Shown here piece by piece: positions 1 through 9,426 of a stretch of 64,000 nt of DNA; the stretch's first letter is position 1; every line of letters starts with the position of its first letter. The stretch comes from Novosphingobium sp. SG707 (lineage in GTDB: Bacteria > Pseudomonadota > Alphaproteobacteria > Sphingomonadales > Sphingomonadaceae): the NCBI RefSeq assembly GCF_012275515.1, contig NZ_JAAZQL010000001.1, forward strand, positions 1,099,006 through 1,163,005. The letters run 5' to 3'. The notes below the pieces were generated by a model. It had not been told where the DNA came from. It did not search any database and saw nothing but the letters and a program-made list of their open reading frames with translations. A program made the position numbers and the translations under genes.

Positions 1-1338
1 CCATGCGGCGCCCGCCGCCTCGATCTCGTTCCAGCTTTTGCCCGTCATCAGATCGACCCAGCGCTGGTAAAAACCGCGCGCGGCGGTCTCGGCGAAAGTG
101 CCGTTGGTGATGCCCGGAATGCCGTCCTCGCGGCGCTCCTCGAAACCAAGGCCCATCTGCATGCAGAAGTCGGTCTGGCGTGCCTTGTGGCCGCGCAGCA
201 CCTTTTGCACCTCGATCCAGTTTTCCGAATCGTCCTGTTCCAGAAAGCCCGCCGGGCCAAAGGCGCGCGCATGGCTCTTTTTCAGCGCCTCCTTCACCTC
301 GGGCGGCGCGGCCTTGTCGGCGATGCAGAAGACCCAGACCTCGATCCGTCCCGGCCCGCGCGGATGCCATACGCGCAGCGTCTGGGTGCCGTTGAGCCAG
401 GAGAGCGTCGGAAACATCGTGTTATGCCCGGCCAGACGCAGCGCCCGCACCTTGCCAAGGCGCGCCTCGGCCTCGGGATAGGTTTCGCGGAAATAGGCCG
501 AAACCTCGCCGCCCACCCAGACATTGGCATCGGCATTTTCGGTGAAGAAAAAGGCGCTGCCATGGCCCTTTCCGGCAAATTGCACGCCGCCAAGGCCGTT
601 GGCCCATGCCGGGCGCTCGGTCTGGCCATCGCCCAGCGGGCTGCCGTCGGGCTTGTTCTGGGGCGTGGGCGCCAAAACCTGAATGGCCGAGGCATGGGTA
701 TAGGGGGCGTGATACTGATCGGAGCAGAATTGCTCGGCGGCGAATTTCCAGTTGCAGTCGATCATCCATTTATGGACGCCGCCCACCACCTCGGTGCCGC
801 CCTCGCGCCGGTCGAGAAAGCCGTCGAGATACCACGCCATATCGCCCAGATAGGTGACCAGATCAGGCGCGCTTTCATCCCAATTGGCGAAAATCAGACC
901 CTTGTAGCTCTCGACGCGCGGCGCCTTGATCAGCCCCCATTTCGACTTGTCGAGTTTGCCACGATAGGCTTCCTTTTCCAGCGGCACCGATTGCAGCGCG
1001 CCATCCACCTGATAGGCCCAGCCGTGATAGGGGCAGGTGAAAGCCTTGGTGTTGCCGCTGTCGGCATGGCACAGCTTCATGCCGCGATGGCGGCACTGGT
1101 TCATCATGACCTGAACCGAGCCATCCTTTTGCCGGACCACCAGCACCGGGTCTTCGCCCATGAAAGTATTGAAGAAATCGCCCGGATTGGGGATCTGGCT
1201 TTCATGCGCCAGGAACAGCCATGTACGGCCGAACACGCGCTCCAGTTCCAGTTCATACAATTGGGCATCGCTGTAAATGGCGGGTTTGACGGTGCCATTG
1301 CGCGAATCCACCAGCGATCGGATCTGATCGTCGTCCAT
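1..1338 (-). CDS. hcaE: 3-phenylpropionate/cinnamate dioxygenase large (alpha) subunit, C-terminal end cut by window edge
   Basis: Rieske non-heme iron ring-hydroxylating oxygenase alpha subunit, which inserts both atoms of O2 into an aromatic ring to give a cis-dihydrodiol. 446 codons are open from the ATG at 1338 to base 1 with no stop, so only a short C-terminus is missing (family about 450 aa). The Rieske [2Fe-2S] ligands are C82-x-H84 and C102-xx-H105 (CPYH). The mononuclear iron site shows H210 and H215 (DQYHAPYTH) plus an Asp near 367 (QDDSENW). Long stretches match my memory of E. coli HcaE, for example ELERVFGR and RREGGTE. The start has a GGGGAGAG ribosome site 8 nt upstream. It is divergent from the hcaR-like gene, with a shared operator between them. 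The substrate could be another arylpropionate or a benzoate analogue; family call firm, substrate inferred. Confidence 0.88.
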   Translation of the reverse strand, partial: MDDDQIRSLVDSRNGTVKPAIYSDAQLYELELERVFGRTWLFLAHESQIPNPGDFFNTFMGEDPVLVVRQKDGSVQVMMNQCRHRGMKLCHADSGNTKAFTCPYHGWAYQVDGALQSVPLEKEAYRGKLDKSKWGLIKAPRVESYKGLIFANWDESAPDLVTYLGDMAWYLDGFLDRREGGTEVVGGVHKWMIDCNWKFAAEQFCSDQYHAPYTHASAIQVLAPTPQNKPDGSPLGDGQTERPAWANGLGGVQFAGKGHGSAFFFTENADANVWVGGEVSAYFRETYPEAEARLGKVRALRLAGHNTMFPTLSWLNGTQTLRVWHPRGPGRIEVWVFCIADKAAPPEVKEALKKSHARAFGPAGFLEQDDSENWIEVQKVLRGHKARQTDFCMQMGLGFEERREDGIPGITNGTFAETAARGFYQRWVDLMTGKSWNEIEAAGAAW

Positions 1339-1435
1339 GCTGCAACTCTCCCCGAAAATGGGGCCGGACGGGCCGGCTCTCTGCGCATGGAATTAACGGA
1401 GGGAGGCGCACCGCTGAAATACTTAATTCTTGCCA

Positions 1436-1458
1436 ACTTATAGGCCATACCTATAAGT
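1436..1458. promoter_or_regulatory. Perfect inverted repeat, candidate HcaR operator
   Basis: ACTTATAGG-ccata-CCTATAAGT, 9-bp arms and a 5-nt spacer, lies between the divergent hcaE-like and hcaR-like genes. It contains the T-N11-A arrangement common to LysR-family sites. It ends 7 bases before the chosen hcaR ATG, which suggests autoregulation together with control of hcaE. Confidence 0.7.
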
Positions 1459-1465
1459 GCCGGAT

Positions 1466-2356
1466 ATGGAACTGCGCCATCTCCGCTATTTCGTCGCCGT
1501 GGCCGAAGCGCTCAGCTTTACCCGCGCGGCCCAGACGCTGCGCACCGCGCAACCCTCGCTCAGCCAGCAAATCCGTGATCTTGAATATGAAATCGGCACG
1601 CCCTTGCTCTATCGCGACAAGCGCAATGTCGCGCTGACCCCGGCGGGCAAGGTGTTTCTGGACGAGGCCAAGCTGGTGCTGGCCCAGGCCGAGCGGGCCA
1701 AGCTGCTGGCGCGCCGCGCGGGCGAGGATATGGGCAACACGCTTACCATCGGCTTTGTCCCGGCCGCCGAGGTCAAGATTTTTCCCCAGACGCTGACCAT
1801 GCTGCGCGCGGAATTTCCCGCCACGCGAATCGTCATGCAATCGCTGACCACCTTCGAACAGCACGAGGCGCTGTCATCGGGGGCCATCGACTTTGGATTT
1901 CTGCGCCCGCCGGTCGATGATCCGTCCATTGACAGCATGGTGATCCTGCGCGAATCGCTGGTGCTGCTGATGCCCGCCGATCATCCCTCCTGCTGGAGCA
2001 GCGAGGTATCGCTGAGCGCGATGGCCGACACGCCGTTTCTGCGCATTGCCAGTCGCCACGCGGGCAATCTGGGGCAGGTGATCGACGATCTGGCGCGGCG
2101 CGAAGGCGTCACACTCAATGCCGTGCAGGAGGTCGAGAATGTGCTGACCCTGCTCACCCTGGTCAGCCTTGGCGTGGGTTTCAGCATCATGCCCGATTAT
2201 GTGGCCCAGCTCAGCTTTCGCAATATCGTCACCCGCCCGCTGGCCGGGCCGACGGTCAGGGCCGAATTGATGGCGGCATGGCGGCGCGACAATGCCAAGC
2301 CTGAAGTGAAAGCGCTGGTGCGCAGGCTGCAGGAAATGCAGGATCACGAACTATAG
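1466..2356 (+). CDS. hcaR: LysR-family activator, HcaR-like
   Basis: LysR-type transcriptional regulator of 296 aa. The N-terminal winged helix-turn-helix (about residues 1-60, MELRHLRYFVAVAE then FTRAAQTLRTAQPSLSQQIR) is followed by a periplasmic-binding-like effector domain starting near GFVPAAEV. The first 60 residues and the GFVP(A/S)AEV stretch resemble E. coli HcaR, the activator of the phenylpropionate dioxygenase genes. The ATG at 1466 gives the canonical MELRHL start; a GTG at 1457 would add three residues, and neither has a strong ribosome site. It is divergent from hcaE, and a perfect palindrome sits just upstream of its start. An aromatic acid or its dihydrodiol is the expected co-inducer, by analogy. 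Confidence 0.85.
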   Translation: MELRHLRYFVAVAEALSFTRAAQTLRTAQPSLSQQIRDLEYEIGTPLLYRDKRNVALTPAGKVFLDEAKLVLAQAERAKLLARRAGEDMGNTLTIGFVPAAEVKIFPQTLTMLRAEFPATRIVMQSLTTFEQHEALSSGAIDFGFLRPPVDDPSIDSMVILRESLVLLMPADHPSCWSSEVSLSAMADTPFLRIASRHAGNLGQVIDDLARREGVTLNAVQEVENVLTLLTLVSLGVGFSIMPDYVAQLSFRNIVTRPLAGPTVRAELMAAWRRDNAKPEVKALVRRLQEMQDHEL

Positions 2357-2514
2357 GTTTTGCATCTTAATTGATCGCAAATTCGTATTGGAACCGCCCC
2401 GGCCTTTGACGGATGCCAGCGCCCACGGGCGATCCCTTGCGGACAGCCGTGACGGGAGAGAGAACCAGCACGGAAAAAACCATGGGATGCCCTTGAGCAA
2501 AGGAACATCCAGAC

Positions 2515-3375
2515 ATGACCCCCGCCTATAGCGAAACTTCCACCAGCCAGTTTGTTGACGTGAGCGTGGATGGTGCGCCCTATCGCATTCACTACAATGA
2601 CATCGGCGCCGGCCAGCGCGCTGTTGTGATGCTGCACGGATCAGGCCCCGGCGCGACGGGCTGGGCCAATTTCAACCGCAACATCGATCCTTTTGTCGCC
2701 GCAGGCTATCGCGTGCTGCTGATCAACTGTCCCGGCTGGGGCCAGAGCGATCCGGTCGTTTGCACCGGATCGCGCTCGGAACTCAACGCCGAGGCGGTCA
2801 AGGGCGTGCTCGATGCGCTGGGGATCGAAAAGGCCGATCTGGTCGGCAATTCGATGGGCGGACACAGCGCGGTCGCCTTTGCGCTGGCCAATCCTGCGCG
2901 CGCGGGCAAACTGGTGCTGATGGGCGGCGGCACGGGCGGCCCCAGCCTTTACGCACCGATGCCCACCGAGGGCATCAAGCTGCTGCAGGGGCTTTACCGC
3001 GACCCGACCATCGAAAAGCTCAAGGCGATGATGAATGTCTTTGTCTATGACGCCAGCGCGTTGACCGAGGCGCAGATGCAGATGCGGCTCGACAATATGC
3101 GCTCGCGCCTCGACCATCTGGAAAATTTCGTGAAAAGTCTGGCCGCCAATCCGCGCCAGTTCCCCGATCAAAACGCGCGCCTGCATGAAATTGCCGCGCC
3201 CACGCTGATCGTCTGGGGCCGTGATGATCGCTTTGTGCCGATGGATGTGGGGCTGCGCCTGCTGGCGGGCATTCCCAATTCCCAGCTTCACGTCTTTGCC
3301 CGCTGCGGCCATTGGGCGCAGTGGGAACATGCCGATGTGTTCAATGAAATGGTGCTGAACTTTCTCAGCCGCTGA
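2515..3375 (+). CDS. mhpC: 2-hydroxy-6-ketonona-2,4-dienedioate hydrolase (meta-cleavage product hydrolase)
   Basis: Alpha/beta hydrolase of 286 aa that cleaves the C-C bond of the meta-ring-fission product of 2,3-dihydroxyphenylpropionate, giving 2-hydroxypentadienoate and succinate. Visible motifs: oxyanion stretch [13 protein letters not shown] (from about residue 41), nucleophile Ser113 in GNSMGGHS, acid Asp in WGRDDRFVP, and catalytic His in [11 protein letters not shown]. These match my memory of E. coli MhpC closely. AAAGGA lies about 10 nt before the ATG. It is transcribed in the same direction as hcaR, 158 bp downstream, and converges on the mhpE-like gene at a strong hairpin. The ring-cleavage dioxygenase expected just before it in the pathway is not in this window. 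Confidence 0.9.
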   Translation: MTPAYSETSTSQFVDVSVDGAPYRIHYNDIGAGQRAVVMLHGSGPGATGWANFNRNIDPFVAAGYRVLLINCPGWGQSDPVVCTGSRSELNAEAVKGVLDALGIEKADLVGNSMGGHSAVAFALANPARAGKLVLMGGGTGGPSLYAPMPTEGIKLLQGLYRDPTIEKLKAMMNVFVYDASALTEAQMQMRLDNMRSRLDHLENFVKSLAANPRQFPDQNARLHEIAAPTLIVWGRDDRFVPMDVGLRLLAGIPNSQLHVFARCGHWAQWEHADVFNEMVLNFLSR

Positions 3376-3378
3376 ATG

Positions 3379-3416
3379 AAAAAGGCTGGCCTTTCCGGGG
3401 AAAGGCCAGCCTTTTT
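3379..3416. terminator. Bidirectional rho-independent terminator
   Basis: A perfect 18-bp inverted repeat (AAAAAGGCTGGCCTTTCC, then GG, then its complement) ends in T runs on both strands. It lies between the convergent mhpC and mhpE genes, so it can serve both. Confidence 0.93.
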
Positions 3417-3418
3417 AT

Positions 3419-4444
3419 TTACCTTGCTCCCGCCAGATCGAGCGCGATATCGACGATCATGTCCTCCTGGCCGCCCACCATCTTGCGGCGGCCCACTTCG
3501 GCCAGGATGCTGCGCGTATCGACGCCGTAATCCTTCGCGGCCTTTTCGGCATGGCGCAGGAAGCTGGAATAGACCCCTGCATAACCCAACGTCAGCGTCT
3601 CGCGGTCCACCTGAACCGGGCGGTCCTGCAGCGGGCGCACCAGCTCATCGGCCGCATCCATCAGCGCATAGAGATCGCAGCCATGGTTCCAGCCATAGCG
3701 ATCGGCCGCCGCGATAAAGACCTCGAGCGGCGCATTGCCCGCTCCGGCCCCCATGCCCGCCAGCGACGCATCAACCCGCACCGCGCCGTTCTGCACCGCA
3801 ATCAGCGAATTGGCCACGCCCAGCGAGAGGTTGTGATGGGCATGGACTCCGCGCTGAGTCTCGGGCTTCAGCACGCGATCATAGGCCTGAAGGCGCGCGG
3901 CATAATCATCCATGTTCATCGCGCCGCCGCTGTCGGTCACGTAAACGCAATGCGCGCCGTAATCTTCCATCATTTTCGCCTGAACCGCCAGCGCTTCCGG
4001 GCTGGTCATATGGCTCATCATGAGGAAGCCGGAAACATCCATGCCCAGCCCCCGCGCCGCCTCGATATGCTGGCGGCTGACATCGGCCTCGGTGCAATGG
4101 GTGGCGATGCGCACGCTGCGCACGCCCATCTCATAGGCATGCTTCAGATCATGCACCGTGCCGATGCCGGGCAGCAGCAGCGTGGTCAGCACGCTATGCT
4201 CCAGCACCTCGGCCACCGCGCCGATCCAGTCCCAGTCGGTATAGGCGCCAAAGCCATAGTTGAAGCTGGAACCCTGCAACCCGTCGCCATGGGCCACCTC
4301 GATGGCGTCGACCTTGGCGCGGTCCAGCGCGCGGGCGATGGCCCGCACATGGTCGAGGCCATATTGGTGGCGCACAGCATGCATCCCGTCGCGCAGGGTG
4401 ACATCCTGAATATAGAGCTTTTGGCTCTTGGGATCGAAGCTCAT
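3419..4444 (-). CDS. mhpE: 4-hydroxy-2-oxovalerate aldolase
   Basis: DRE-TIM metallolyase of 341 aa that splits 4-hydroxy-2-oxovalerate into pyruvate and acetaldehyde, the last carbon-carbon cleavage of the meta pathway. The signature [10 protein letters not shown] is at residues 14-23 (Arg and Asp of the active site). The metal-binding [13 protein letters not shown] is seen in the middle, and the C-terminal communication domain contains YSSFLRHAE, which contacts the dehydrogenase partner. Its ATG overlaps the stop of the upstream mhpF gene (ATGA at 4441-4444). This fits the channelled aldolase-dehydrogenase complex, in which volatile acetaldehyde passes directly to MhpF. Confidence 0.93.
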   Translation of the reverse strand: MSFDPKSQKLYIQDVTLRDGMHAVRHQYGLDHVRAIARALDRAKVDAIEVAHGDGLQGSSFNYGFGAYTDWDWIGAVAEVLEHSVLTTLLLPGIGTVHDLKHAYEMGVRSVRIATHCTEADVSRQHIEAARGLGMDVSGFLMMSHMTSPEALAVQAKMMEDYGAHCVYVTDSGGAMNMDDYAARLQAYDRVLKPETQRGVHAHHNLSLGVANSLIAVQNGAVRVDASLAGMGAGAGNAPLEVFIAAADRYGWNHGCDLYALMDAADELVRPLQDRPVQVDRETLTLGYAGVYSSFLRHAEKAAKDYGVDTRSILAEVGRRKMVGGQEDMIVDIALDLAGAR

Positions 4445-5394
4445 GCCGGTTCTCCCGCGAAATGCCGAAGGGCGATTTTCTCGGCGGTTTTCAGCGCCGC
4501 CGAGGTCATGATGTCGAGATTGCCCGCATAGGCAGGCAGATAATGGGCCGCGCCCTCAACCTCGAGAAACACCGTGACCTTGAGGCCGGTGAATTCGGTC
4601 TGGCCAGTGCCCGCCATTTCGGGAATGCGCAGCGGCGCGTTAGATCCGATATGTTCAAACTGCACCTGCTGCTTCATGCGATAGCCCGGCACATAGGCCT
4701 GTACATCGGCCACCATGTCGTGAATGCTCTGGCGGATGGCCTCGGGATCGGCCTCTTCGCACAGGCAATAGACCGTGTCGCGCATGATCAGCGGCGGCTC
4801 GGCGGGGTTGAGAATGATGATCGCCTTGCCCCGCGTGGCGCCGCCCACCTTGACGATGGCCTCGCTGGTGGTTTCGGTGAATTCGTCGATATTGGCGCGC
4901 GTACCCGGCCCTGCCGATTTCGAGGAAATCGAGGCGACGATCTCGCCGTAATGCACCCGCGCCACGCGGTTGACCGCCGCGACGATGGGAATGGTCGCCT
5001 GACCGCCGCAGGTCACCATGTTGACATTGGGCGCGTCCAGATTGGACTCGCCGTTGACCGGCGGGATCGTATAGGGGCCGATGGCCGCAGGCGTCAGGTC
5101 GATCACCCGCTTGCCATGGGCCTGCAGGATTTCGTTGTTGCGCTTGTGCGCGCCCGCGCTGGTGGCGTCGAACACGATGCCGATCTCGGCAAATTCGGGC
5201 ATGGCGATCAGGCCGTCAATGCCTTCATGCGTTACCGCCGCGCCCATCCGTTTGGCTCGGGCCAGACCGTCGCTGGCCGGGTCGATGCCCACCATCACGC
5301 CCATTTCCAGCACCTTCGACAGGCGCATGATCTTGATCATCAGATCGGTGCCTATGTTTCCCGATCCGATGATGGCCACTTTCGTCTTTGCCAT
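4441..5394 (-). CDS. mhpF: Acetaldehyde dehydrogenase (acylating)
   Basis: 317-aa CoA-acylating, NAD-dependent acetaldehyde dehydrogenase that turns acetaldehyde from the aldolase into acetyl-CoA. An N-terminal Rossmann motif GSGNIGTDL begins at residue 11, and the catalytic Cys lies in [10 protein letters not shown] near residue 130. [17 protein letters not shown] follows, as in the family. The gene sits in the middle of the operon, 5 bp after mhpD and overlapping mhpE by 4 bp. Length and motifs are normal for MhpF/BphJ/DmpF. Which of these names fits best depends on the upstream substrate; the mhp name follows from the HcaE and MhpC neighbours. Confidence 0.93.
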   Translation of the reverse strand: MAKTKVAIIGSGNIGTDLMIKIMRLSKVLEMGVMVGIDPASDGLARAKRMGAAVTHEGIDGLIAMPEFAEIGIVFDATSAGAHKRNNEILQAHGKRVIDLTPAAIGPYTIPPVNGESNLDAPNVNMVTCGGQATIPIVAAVNRVARVHYGEIVASISSKSAGPGTRANIDEFTETTSEAIVKVGGATRGKAIIILNPAEPPLIMRDTVYCLCEEADPEAIRQSIHDMVADVQAYVPGYRMKQQVQFEHIGSNAPLRIPEMAGTGQTEFTGLKVTVFLEVEGAAHYLPAYAGNLDIMTSAALKTAEKIALRHFAGEPA

Positions 5395-5399
5395 GAGTT

Positions 5400-6182
5400 C
5401 TATTCCTTTGAATAGGTAAAGCTGCAGGCGCCGATGCCGCCCACACGGGCCACGACATGATCGCCGGGGTTAAGCGCCACCATCGGCCCCAGCGCGCCCG
5501 CCAGCACGATGTCGCCCGCACGCAAGGGGGCGCCCCGCGCCGCCAGCGTCCGCGCCAGCCATGCCGCCGCGTTCAGCGGATGACCCAGCGCCGCCGCACC
5601 CACGCCCACCGAGGCGATGGCGCCGTTCACTTCCATCACCATGCCCGCGGTATAAAGGTCGGTGCCTTCCAGCCCCCGCCCCTCGCCGGCCAGTACGAAG
5701 AAGGCCGAGGAGCCATTGTCGGCCACCGTATCGGAAAAGGTGATCTTCCAATCGGCAATGCGGGAATCGACGATCTCGATCGCGGCATGGACGCCCGATA
5801 CGGCGGCGGCCACATCATCGGCCGTGGCCTCGGGCGAGAGCAGATCGGCCCCCAGCACGAAGGCGATTTCCGCCTCGGCTTTGGGCTGAAGGCAACGCGC
5901 CGGATCGAGGAAGCCGCCATCGGCCACCTGCATATCGTCGAACAGCGCGCCGAAATCGGGCTGGTCCACGCCCAGTTGCTTTTGCACCGCCCTGGCCGTC
6001 AATCCGGCCTTGCGCCCCACGATGCGGCGGCCCTGCTCCTGCCAGAAACGCGTGTTGATCTCCTGAACCGCATAGGCCCCGGCAATGTCCACCGGTTCGA
6101 GATAATCGCGCAGCGGAGGCACCGCTCCGCCGCTGTAGGCTTCGCGCAACAGGCGCGCCGCAGCTTGATGATTGTCGCTCAT
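5400..6182 (-). CDS. mhpD: 2-keto-4-pentenoate hydratase
   Basis: 260-aa member of the fumarylacetoacetase-like hydratase family. It adds water to 2-hydroxypenta-2,4-dienoate to give 4-hydroxy-2-oxovalerate for MhpE. Conserved features are IVGRKAGLT, the acidic metal site in [11 protein letters not shown], and [13 protein letters not shown] chose the ATG at 6182 ([12 protein letters not shown]) because AGAGGA lies just upstream and the resulting length is close to E. coli MhpD. An upstream alternative start at 6236 would add 18 unconserved residues. First gene of the mhpD-mhpF-mhpE operon, divergent from the IclR gene 84 bp away. Confidence 0.9.
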   Translation of the reverse strand: MSDNHQAAARLLREAYSGGAVPPLRDYLEPVDIAGAYAVQEINTRFWQEQGRRIVGRKAGLTARAVQKQLGVDQPDFGALFDDMQVADGGFLDPARCLQPKAEAEIAFVLGADLLSPEATADDVAAAVSGVHAAIEIVDSRIADWKITFSDTVADNGSSAFFVLAGEGRGLEGTDLYTAGMVMEVNGAIASVGVGAAALGHPLNAAAWLARTLAARGAPLRAGDIVLAGALGPMVALNPGDHVVARVGGIGACSFTYSKE

Positions 6183-6256
6183 ATCGTCCTCTTCCAGACC
6201 GTGTTTTCGCAGATAGGCCGCATGAGGTCTTGGCACCAGAGCGGGTCGGAGCTATC

Positions 6257-6273
6257 TTCTCACCATATGAGAA
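6257..6273. promoter_or_regulatory. Palindrome spanning the IclR start codon
   Basis: TTCTCA-ccata-TGAGAA, perfect 6-bp arms with a 5-nt spacer. It includes the proposed ATG of the IclR gene (6267-6269) and faces the mhpD promoter. It is a candidate autoregulatory operator of that IclR protein. Confidence 0.5.
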
Positions 6274-7025
6274 ATGGAACGCCAACCCTTTCCGCCACCA
6301 GCCGCGCGCTGGCCATGCTGGAGGCCGTGATTGCCGATGGCGGCCTTTCCACGGTCTCCGCGCTGGCCCGCGCGCAGGCCATGCCTACGGCCACGGCCCA
6401 TCGCCAGATCGCGACGCTGGTGGCCGAAGGTTTTCTGGCCCCGATGGGCGGGGGCAGGCATCGCGCCGGGCCGCGCCTGCGGGCGATGCTGGCCAAGGTC
6501 GATGACCGCCAGATGATGGCCCATGCCGCCGCGCCGCTGCTCCATCGTCTGGCGGTCCGCTTTGGCGGCGTGGCCCAGATGGGTACGCTGGAGAACGATA
6601 TGGTGACTTATCGCGTCAAAACCGGCGAGAATGCGGGCGACTTGTTCACGCGGGTCGAGATGCAGCTTGAAGCCTATTGCTCGGGCATGGGCAAGGTGCT
6701 GCTTGCCCATCTGCCGGTCCGCGAGCGTGAGGCCTATCTGGCGGGCGGACCATTTGTGGCGTTGACGCCGAACACGATCACCGATCCGGCCGATCTGGCG
6801 CGCGAATTGGCCTGTGTTGCCAATCAGGGCTATGCGCTAGATCGCGGCGAGATCGTGGCGGATCTTTCCTGCATGGCCGTGCCCGTGCATCAGGCGGACG
6901 GATCGGTGGTGGCCGCGATCTCGCTCTCGCGCCATGGCCCCGGGGGCGCTGATCCGCGCATCCTCAAGGCCCTGCGCGATACGGCCCGCGCGGTCGAGCG
7001 GGCCTGCCATTCCCCCTCGGCCTGA
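6267..7025 (+). CDS. IclR-family regulator, probably of the mhpDFE operon
   Basis: 252-aa IclR-type regulator. The N-terminal winged helix (LSATSRALAMLEAV, then PTATAHRQIATLVAEGFL) is followed by the IclR effector domain, which contains EAYCSGMGKVLLA and ends with the usual AISLSR strand. In E. coli the mhp genes are controlled by MhpR, an IclR activator responding to 2,3-dihydroxyphenylpropionate, and the divergent placement here fits the same role. No good ribosome site precedes ATG 6267 (nearest GGAG is 15 nt away), so translation may be leaderless. The start codon lies inside a palindrome. Confidence 0.82.
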   Translation: MRNGTPTLSATSRALAMLEAVIADGGLSTVSALARAQAMPTATAHRQIATLVAEGFLAPMGGGRHRAGPRLRAMLAKVDDRQMMAHAAAPLLHRLAVRFGGVAQMGTLENDMVTYRVKTGENAGDLFTRVEMQLEAYCSGMGKVLLAHLPVREREAYLAGGPFVALTPNTITDPADLARELACVANQGYALDRGEIVADLSCMAVPVHQADGSVVAAISLSRHGPGGADPRILKALRDTARAVERACHSPSA

Positions 7026-7070
7026 AGGCGGGCAACGCAGGACCGATATGCGCGTATCCGACGGCTCCCG

Positions 7071-7094
7071 GCCTCCTAACCTGCGTTAGGAGGC
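7071..7094. terminator. Hairpin after the IclR gene
   Basis: GCCTCCTAAC-ctgc-GTTAGGAGGC: a perfect 10-bp stem with a 4-nt loop, 45 bp after the IclR stop. No T tract follows, so it may be a rho-assisted terminator or a protein site rather than an intrinsic terminator. Confidence 0.5.
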
Positions 7095-7153
7095 GCGGAA
7101 CCTTCCTTCGCCCCTGCTTTTCCCGCCATAGGCAGCAAGCAAGGGGATCAGTG

Positions 7154-9385
7154 ATGCAGCAGGATATGGCGAGCAGCCCCTATATCATCGGCCTGCGCGA
7201 AAACCTGCGGGGCGCGGCCCTGTCTTCATGCGGAAGCCTGCAACTGGGCGATCTGGATATGGAGATCCTCGCGGATGACAATGGCGTCTGGGGCGTGGCG
7301 CGGCGAGAGGGCGCGGGCGGCCTGGCCATACGTATGGTCTATGCCCCCGGCGCAAAGGTCCGCTGCCGCAAGCTGCACAGCGAGGGCGCCGACCACCGGA
7401 TTGATGTGAAAAGCGCGCTGGGCCGACACAGGATCACGCTGCATACCGACGGCGGCGATCCGCACCGGCTGCGCGTCACGGTGTCGCTGCGGGCCGCCGA
7501 GCCGCTGCTCATCCCCTTCATGCCGCGCGATCTGGTGCCGCTGGATGCCCAGGGTGATCCTCTCGGCGCGCGGGGCAATGTCGAGGCGGCGCAGCGCGGA
7601 CTCAACGCCGGTCTCGTCTATTTCCATATCGACGAGCCGCCCTTCGGCAATGTGCTCTATCTTCAGAACCTGACCGCGCTTAACGCCTATTTCGACGCCA
7701 CGCAGACCAAACCCGATGGGGCCGTGGGCGGCCTGTGGCCCGAACTGGGCTATCTGTTGCCCACGCCCGCGCAGAGCGGGACACCGCCCTCATCGCCCCT
7801 GCCCGCCGATCAGGAGATCACGATCAGCGATGCGATCCTGGTCTTTCACGATGACATACCGGGCGAACATCACCAGTCGGCCCGGCAATTCATCCGGATG
7901 CTGGGCGCGGCTTATCCCTGGCTGCAAGCCCCGGCGCCGCAATGCCATGACTGGATATGGCGCGCGGAAAAGACGCTGGCCGATCTGGAAAGCTCGCCCA
8001 AGGCCCTGATACGCCACTACGATCATCTCTATGCCCATCCCTACACCGCCGTGGAATATCCCGACAGCATGGTGCAACTCTCGCTGCTGGCCGCGATGCG
8101 CGATTACACAAAATGGCGCGGACGTCCTGCGGCCATCGAGGATGACTTCACCGCAGGGCTGGAGCAGTTTTTCGACACCAAACTGGGAGCGCTGCGGCGC
8201 TATCTGCCCGATGTGGGGGCGGACAAGGATGCCGATGCGGTCGACAGCTGGTATCTCTATCATCCGCTGATGAACCTTGCCCGGCTTGCGCTGGGCGGCG
8301 ATGAACGGGCGCGGGACCTGTTCCTGCGCTCCATCGACTTTGCCATCAAGGCGGCGCATCATTTCGATTATTGCTGGCCGGTGCAATTCAACATCACCAA
8401 TTTTGCCGTGATCCTGCGCAATGCCCCTGCCGATGGGCGCGGGCAAACCGATGTGGGCGGCCTTTACGCCTGGGTGATGCTGCAGGCTTTCGAGCTGACC
8501 GAGGAGGACCGCTTTCTGGCCGAAGCCAAGGCCGCGCTCGATGCCTGCGCGGATCTGCGCTTCAACATCAATTATCAGGCCAATCTGACCGCATGGGGCG
8601 CGGCGGCCTGTTTGCGGCTGTGGCGGATGACCGGGCTGGATTGCTATGGCGATCAGGCCCATGTCTTTCTGGCCAGCTTTTTTCACAACAGCGTCCTGTG
8701 GGAATCCGAGATCGACCGGGCCAGCGCGCATAATGTGTTCCTGGGCGTCACCTGCCTTCAGGATGCGCCCTATATGGCGGTCTATGAGTGTTTCGACAGT
8801 TTCACCGCCTTTGAACATTGCCTGCGCGAGAGCGGCGAGGAACTGGATCCGGCCGCGCGCCTGCTGATGGGCGAATATTGCCGCTATGCGCTGGACCGGG
8901 CGTGGTTCTATTATCCCGATGCCTTGCCGCCGGGTCTGCTGGCCACATCCAGCCGCAACGGGCATATTGATCCTTCGCTCTCCTTTCCGCTGGAGGATCT
9001 CTATGTCGATGGCCAGCCCGCCGGACAGGTGGGGCAGGAAATCTATGGCGCAGGGGCCGCTTTCATCTTTGCCAGCCGCATGTTTCATCGCGTTGAAGGC
9101 GCCCCCTTCCACCTGTTCTGCGACCAGTTCCTGCAGCACTATGCGTGCGGATCGAACGGGGCGGGCGGATCGGATGGGCAGATCAGCTTTGCCCCGTCCA
9201 GCCATGGCGATGCCGAGGCGCATCTCGCCCTGATCCGCCATGCGCGTGAGCCGATGCCGCAGATAAGTCTGGAAACGGAGGAGGGAGAGCGCATCGGACC
9301 AGCGGCCATGACCGATGATCGCATCAACTATCGCCTTGCCGCCAACGGCCGTTTGACGTTGCGCTGGGAAAGGCAGGCGGGATGA
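7154..9385 (+). CDS. Protein of unknown function, probable beta-sandwich plus alpha/alpha-toroid
   Basis: 743 aa, not recognised. There is no signal peptide or membrane span. The first roughly 250 residues are rich in beta-type sequence. From about residue 290 onward aromatic-rich helical repeats appear (for example SWYLYHPLMNLARLAL, FNINYQANLTAWGAAACLRLWRMTG), reminiscent of alpha/alpha-toroid glycosidases, lyases or epimerases. That resemblance is a pattern impression only. Conserved-looking acidic and aromatic clusters such as YECFDSFTAFEHCL and RAWFYYPDALPPG could form an active site. The ATG at 7154 follows AAGGGGATCAGTG; a GTG at 7151 would add one residue. It is followed 41 bp later by a DUF421 gene on the same strand. 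Confidence 0.7.
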   Translation: MQQDMASSPYIIGLRENLRGAALSSCGSLQLGDLDMEILADDNGVWGVARREGAGGLAIRMVYAPGAKVRCRKLHSEGADHRIDVKSALGRHRITLHTDGGDPHRLRVTVSLRAAEPLLIPFMPRDLVPLDAQGDPLGARGNVEAAQRGLNAGLVYFHIDEPPFGNVLYLQNLTALNAYFDATQTKPDGAVGGLWPELGYLLPTPAQSGTPPSSPLPADQEITISDAILVFHDDIPGEHHQSARQFIRMLGAAYPWLQAPAPQCHDWIWRAEKTLADLESSPKALIRHYDHLYAHPYTAVEYPDSMVQLSLLAAMRDYTKWRGRPAAIEDDFTAGLEQFFDTKLGALRRYLPDVGADKDADAVDSWYLYHPLMNLARLALGGDERARDLFLRSIDFAIKAAHHFDYCWPVQFNITNFAVILRNAPADGRGQTDVGGLYAWVMLQAFELTEEDRFLAEAKAALDACADLRFNINYQANLTAWGAAACLRLWRMTGLDCYGDQAHVFLASFFHNSVLWESEIDRASAHNVFLGVTCLQDAPYMAVYECFDSFTAFEHCLRESGEELDPAARLLMGEYCRYALDRAWFYYPDALPPGLLATSSRNGHIDPSLSFPLEDLYVDGQPAGQVGQEIYGAGAAFIFASRMFHRVEGAPFHLFCDQFLQHYACGSNGAGGSDGQISFAPSSHGDAEAHLALIRHAREPMPQISLETEEGERIGPAAMTDDRINYRLAANGRLTLRWERQAG

Positions 9386-9426
9386 CCATCGTCCCCGCTC
9401 TCTGCCCGCGCGCTTGGGAGAGGTGA

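Noticed and set aside
187..1443. 418-codon forward frame opposite hcaE
   Set aside because: The reverse strand encodes a recognisable Rieske dioxygenase with all metal ligands; the forward product has no domain and typical GC-rich shadow composition.
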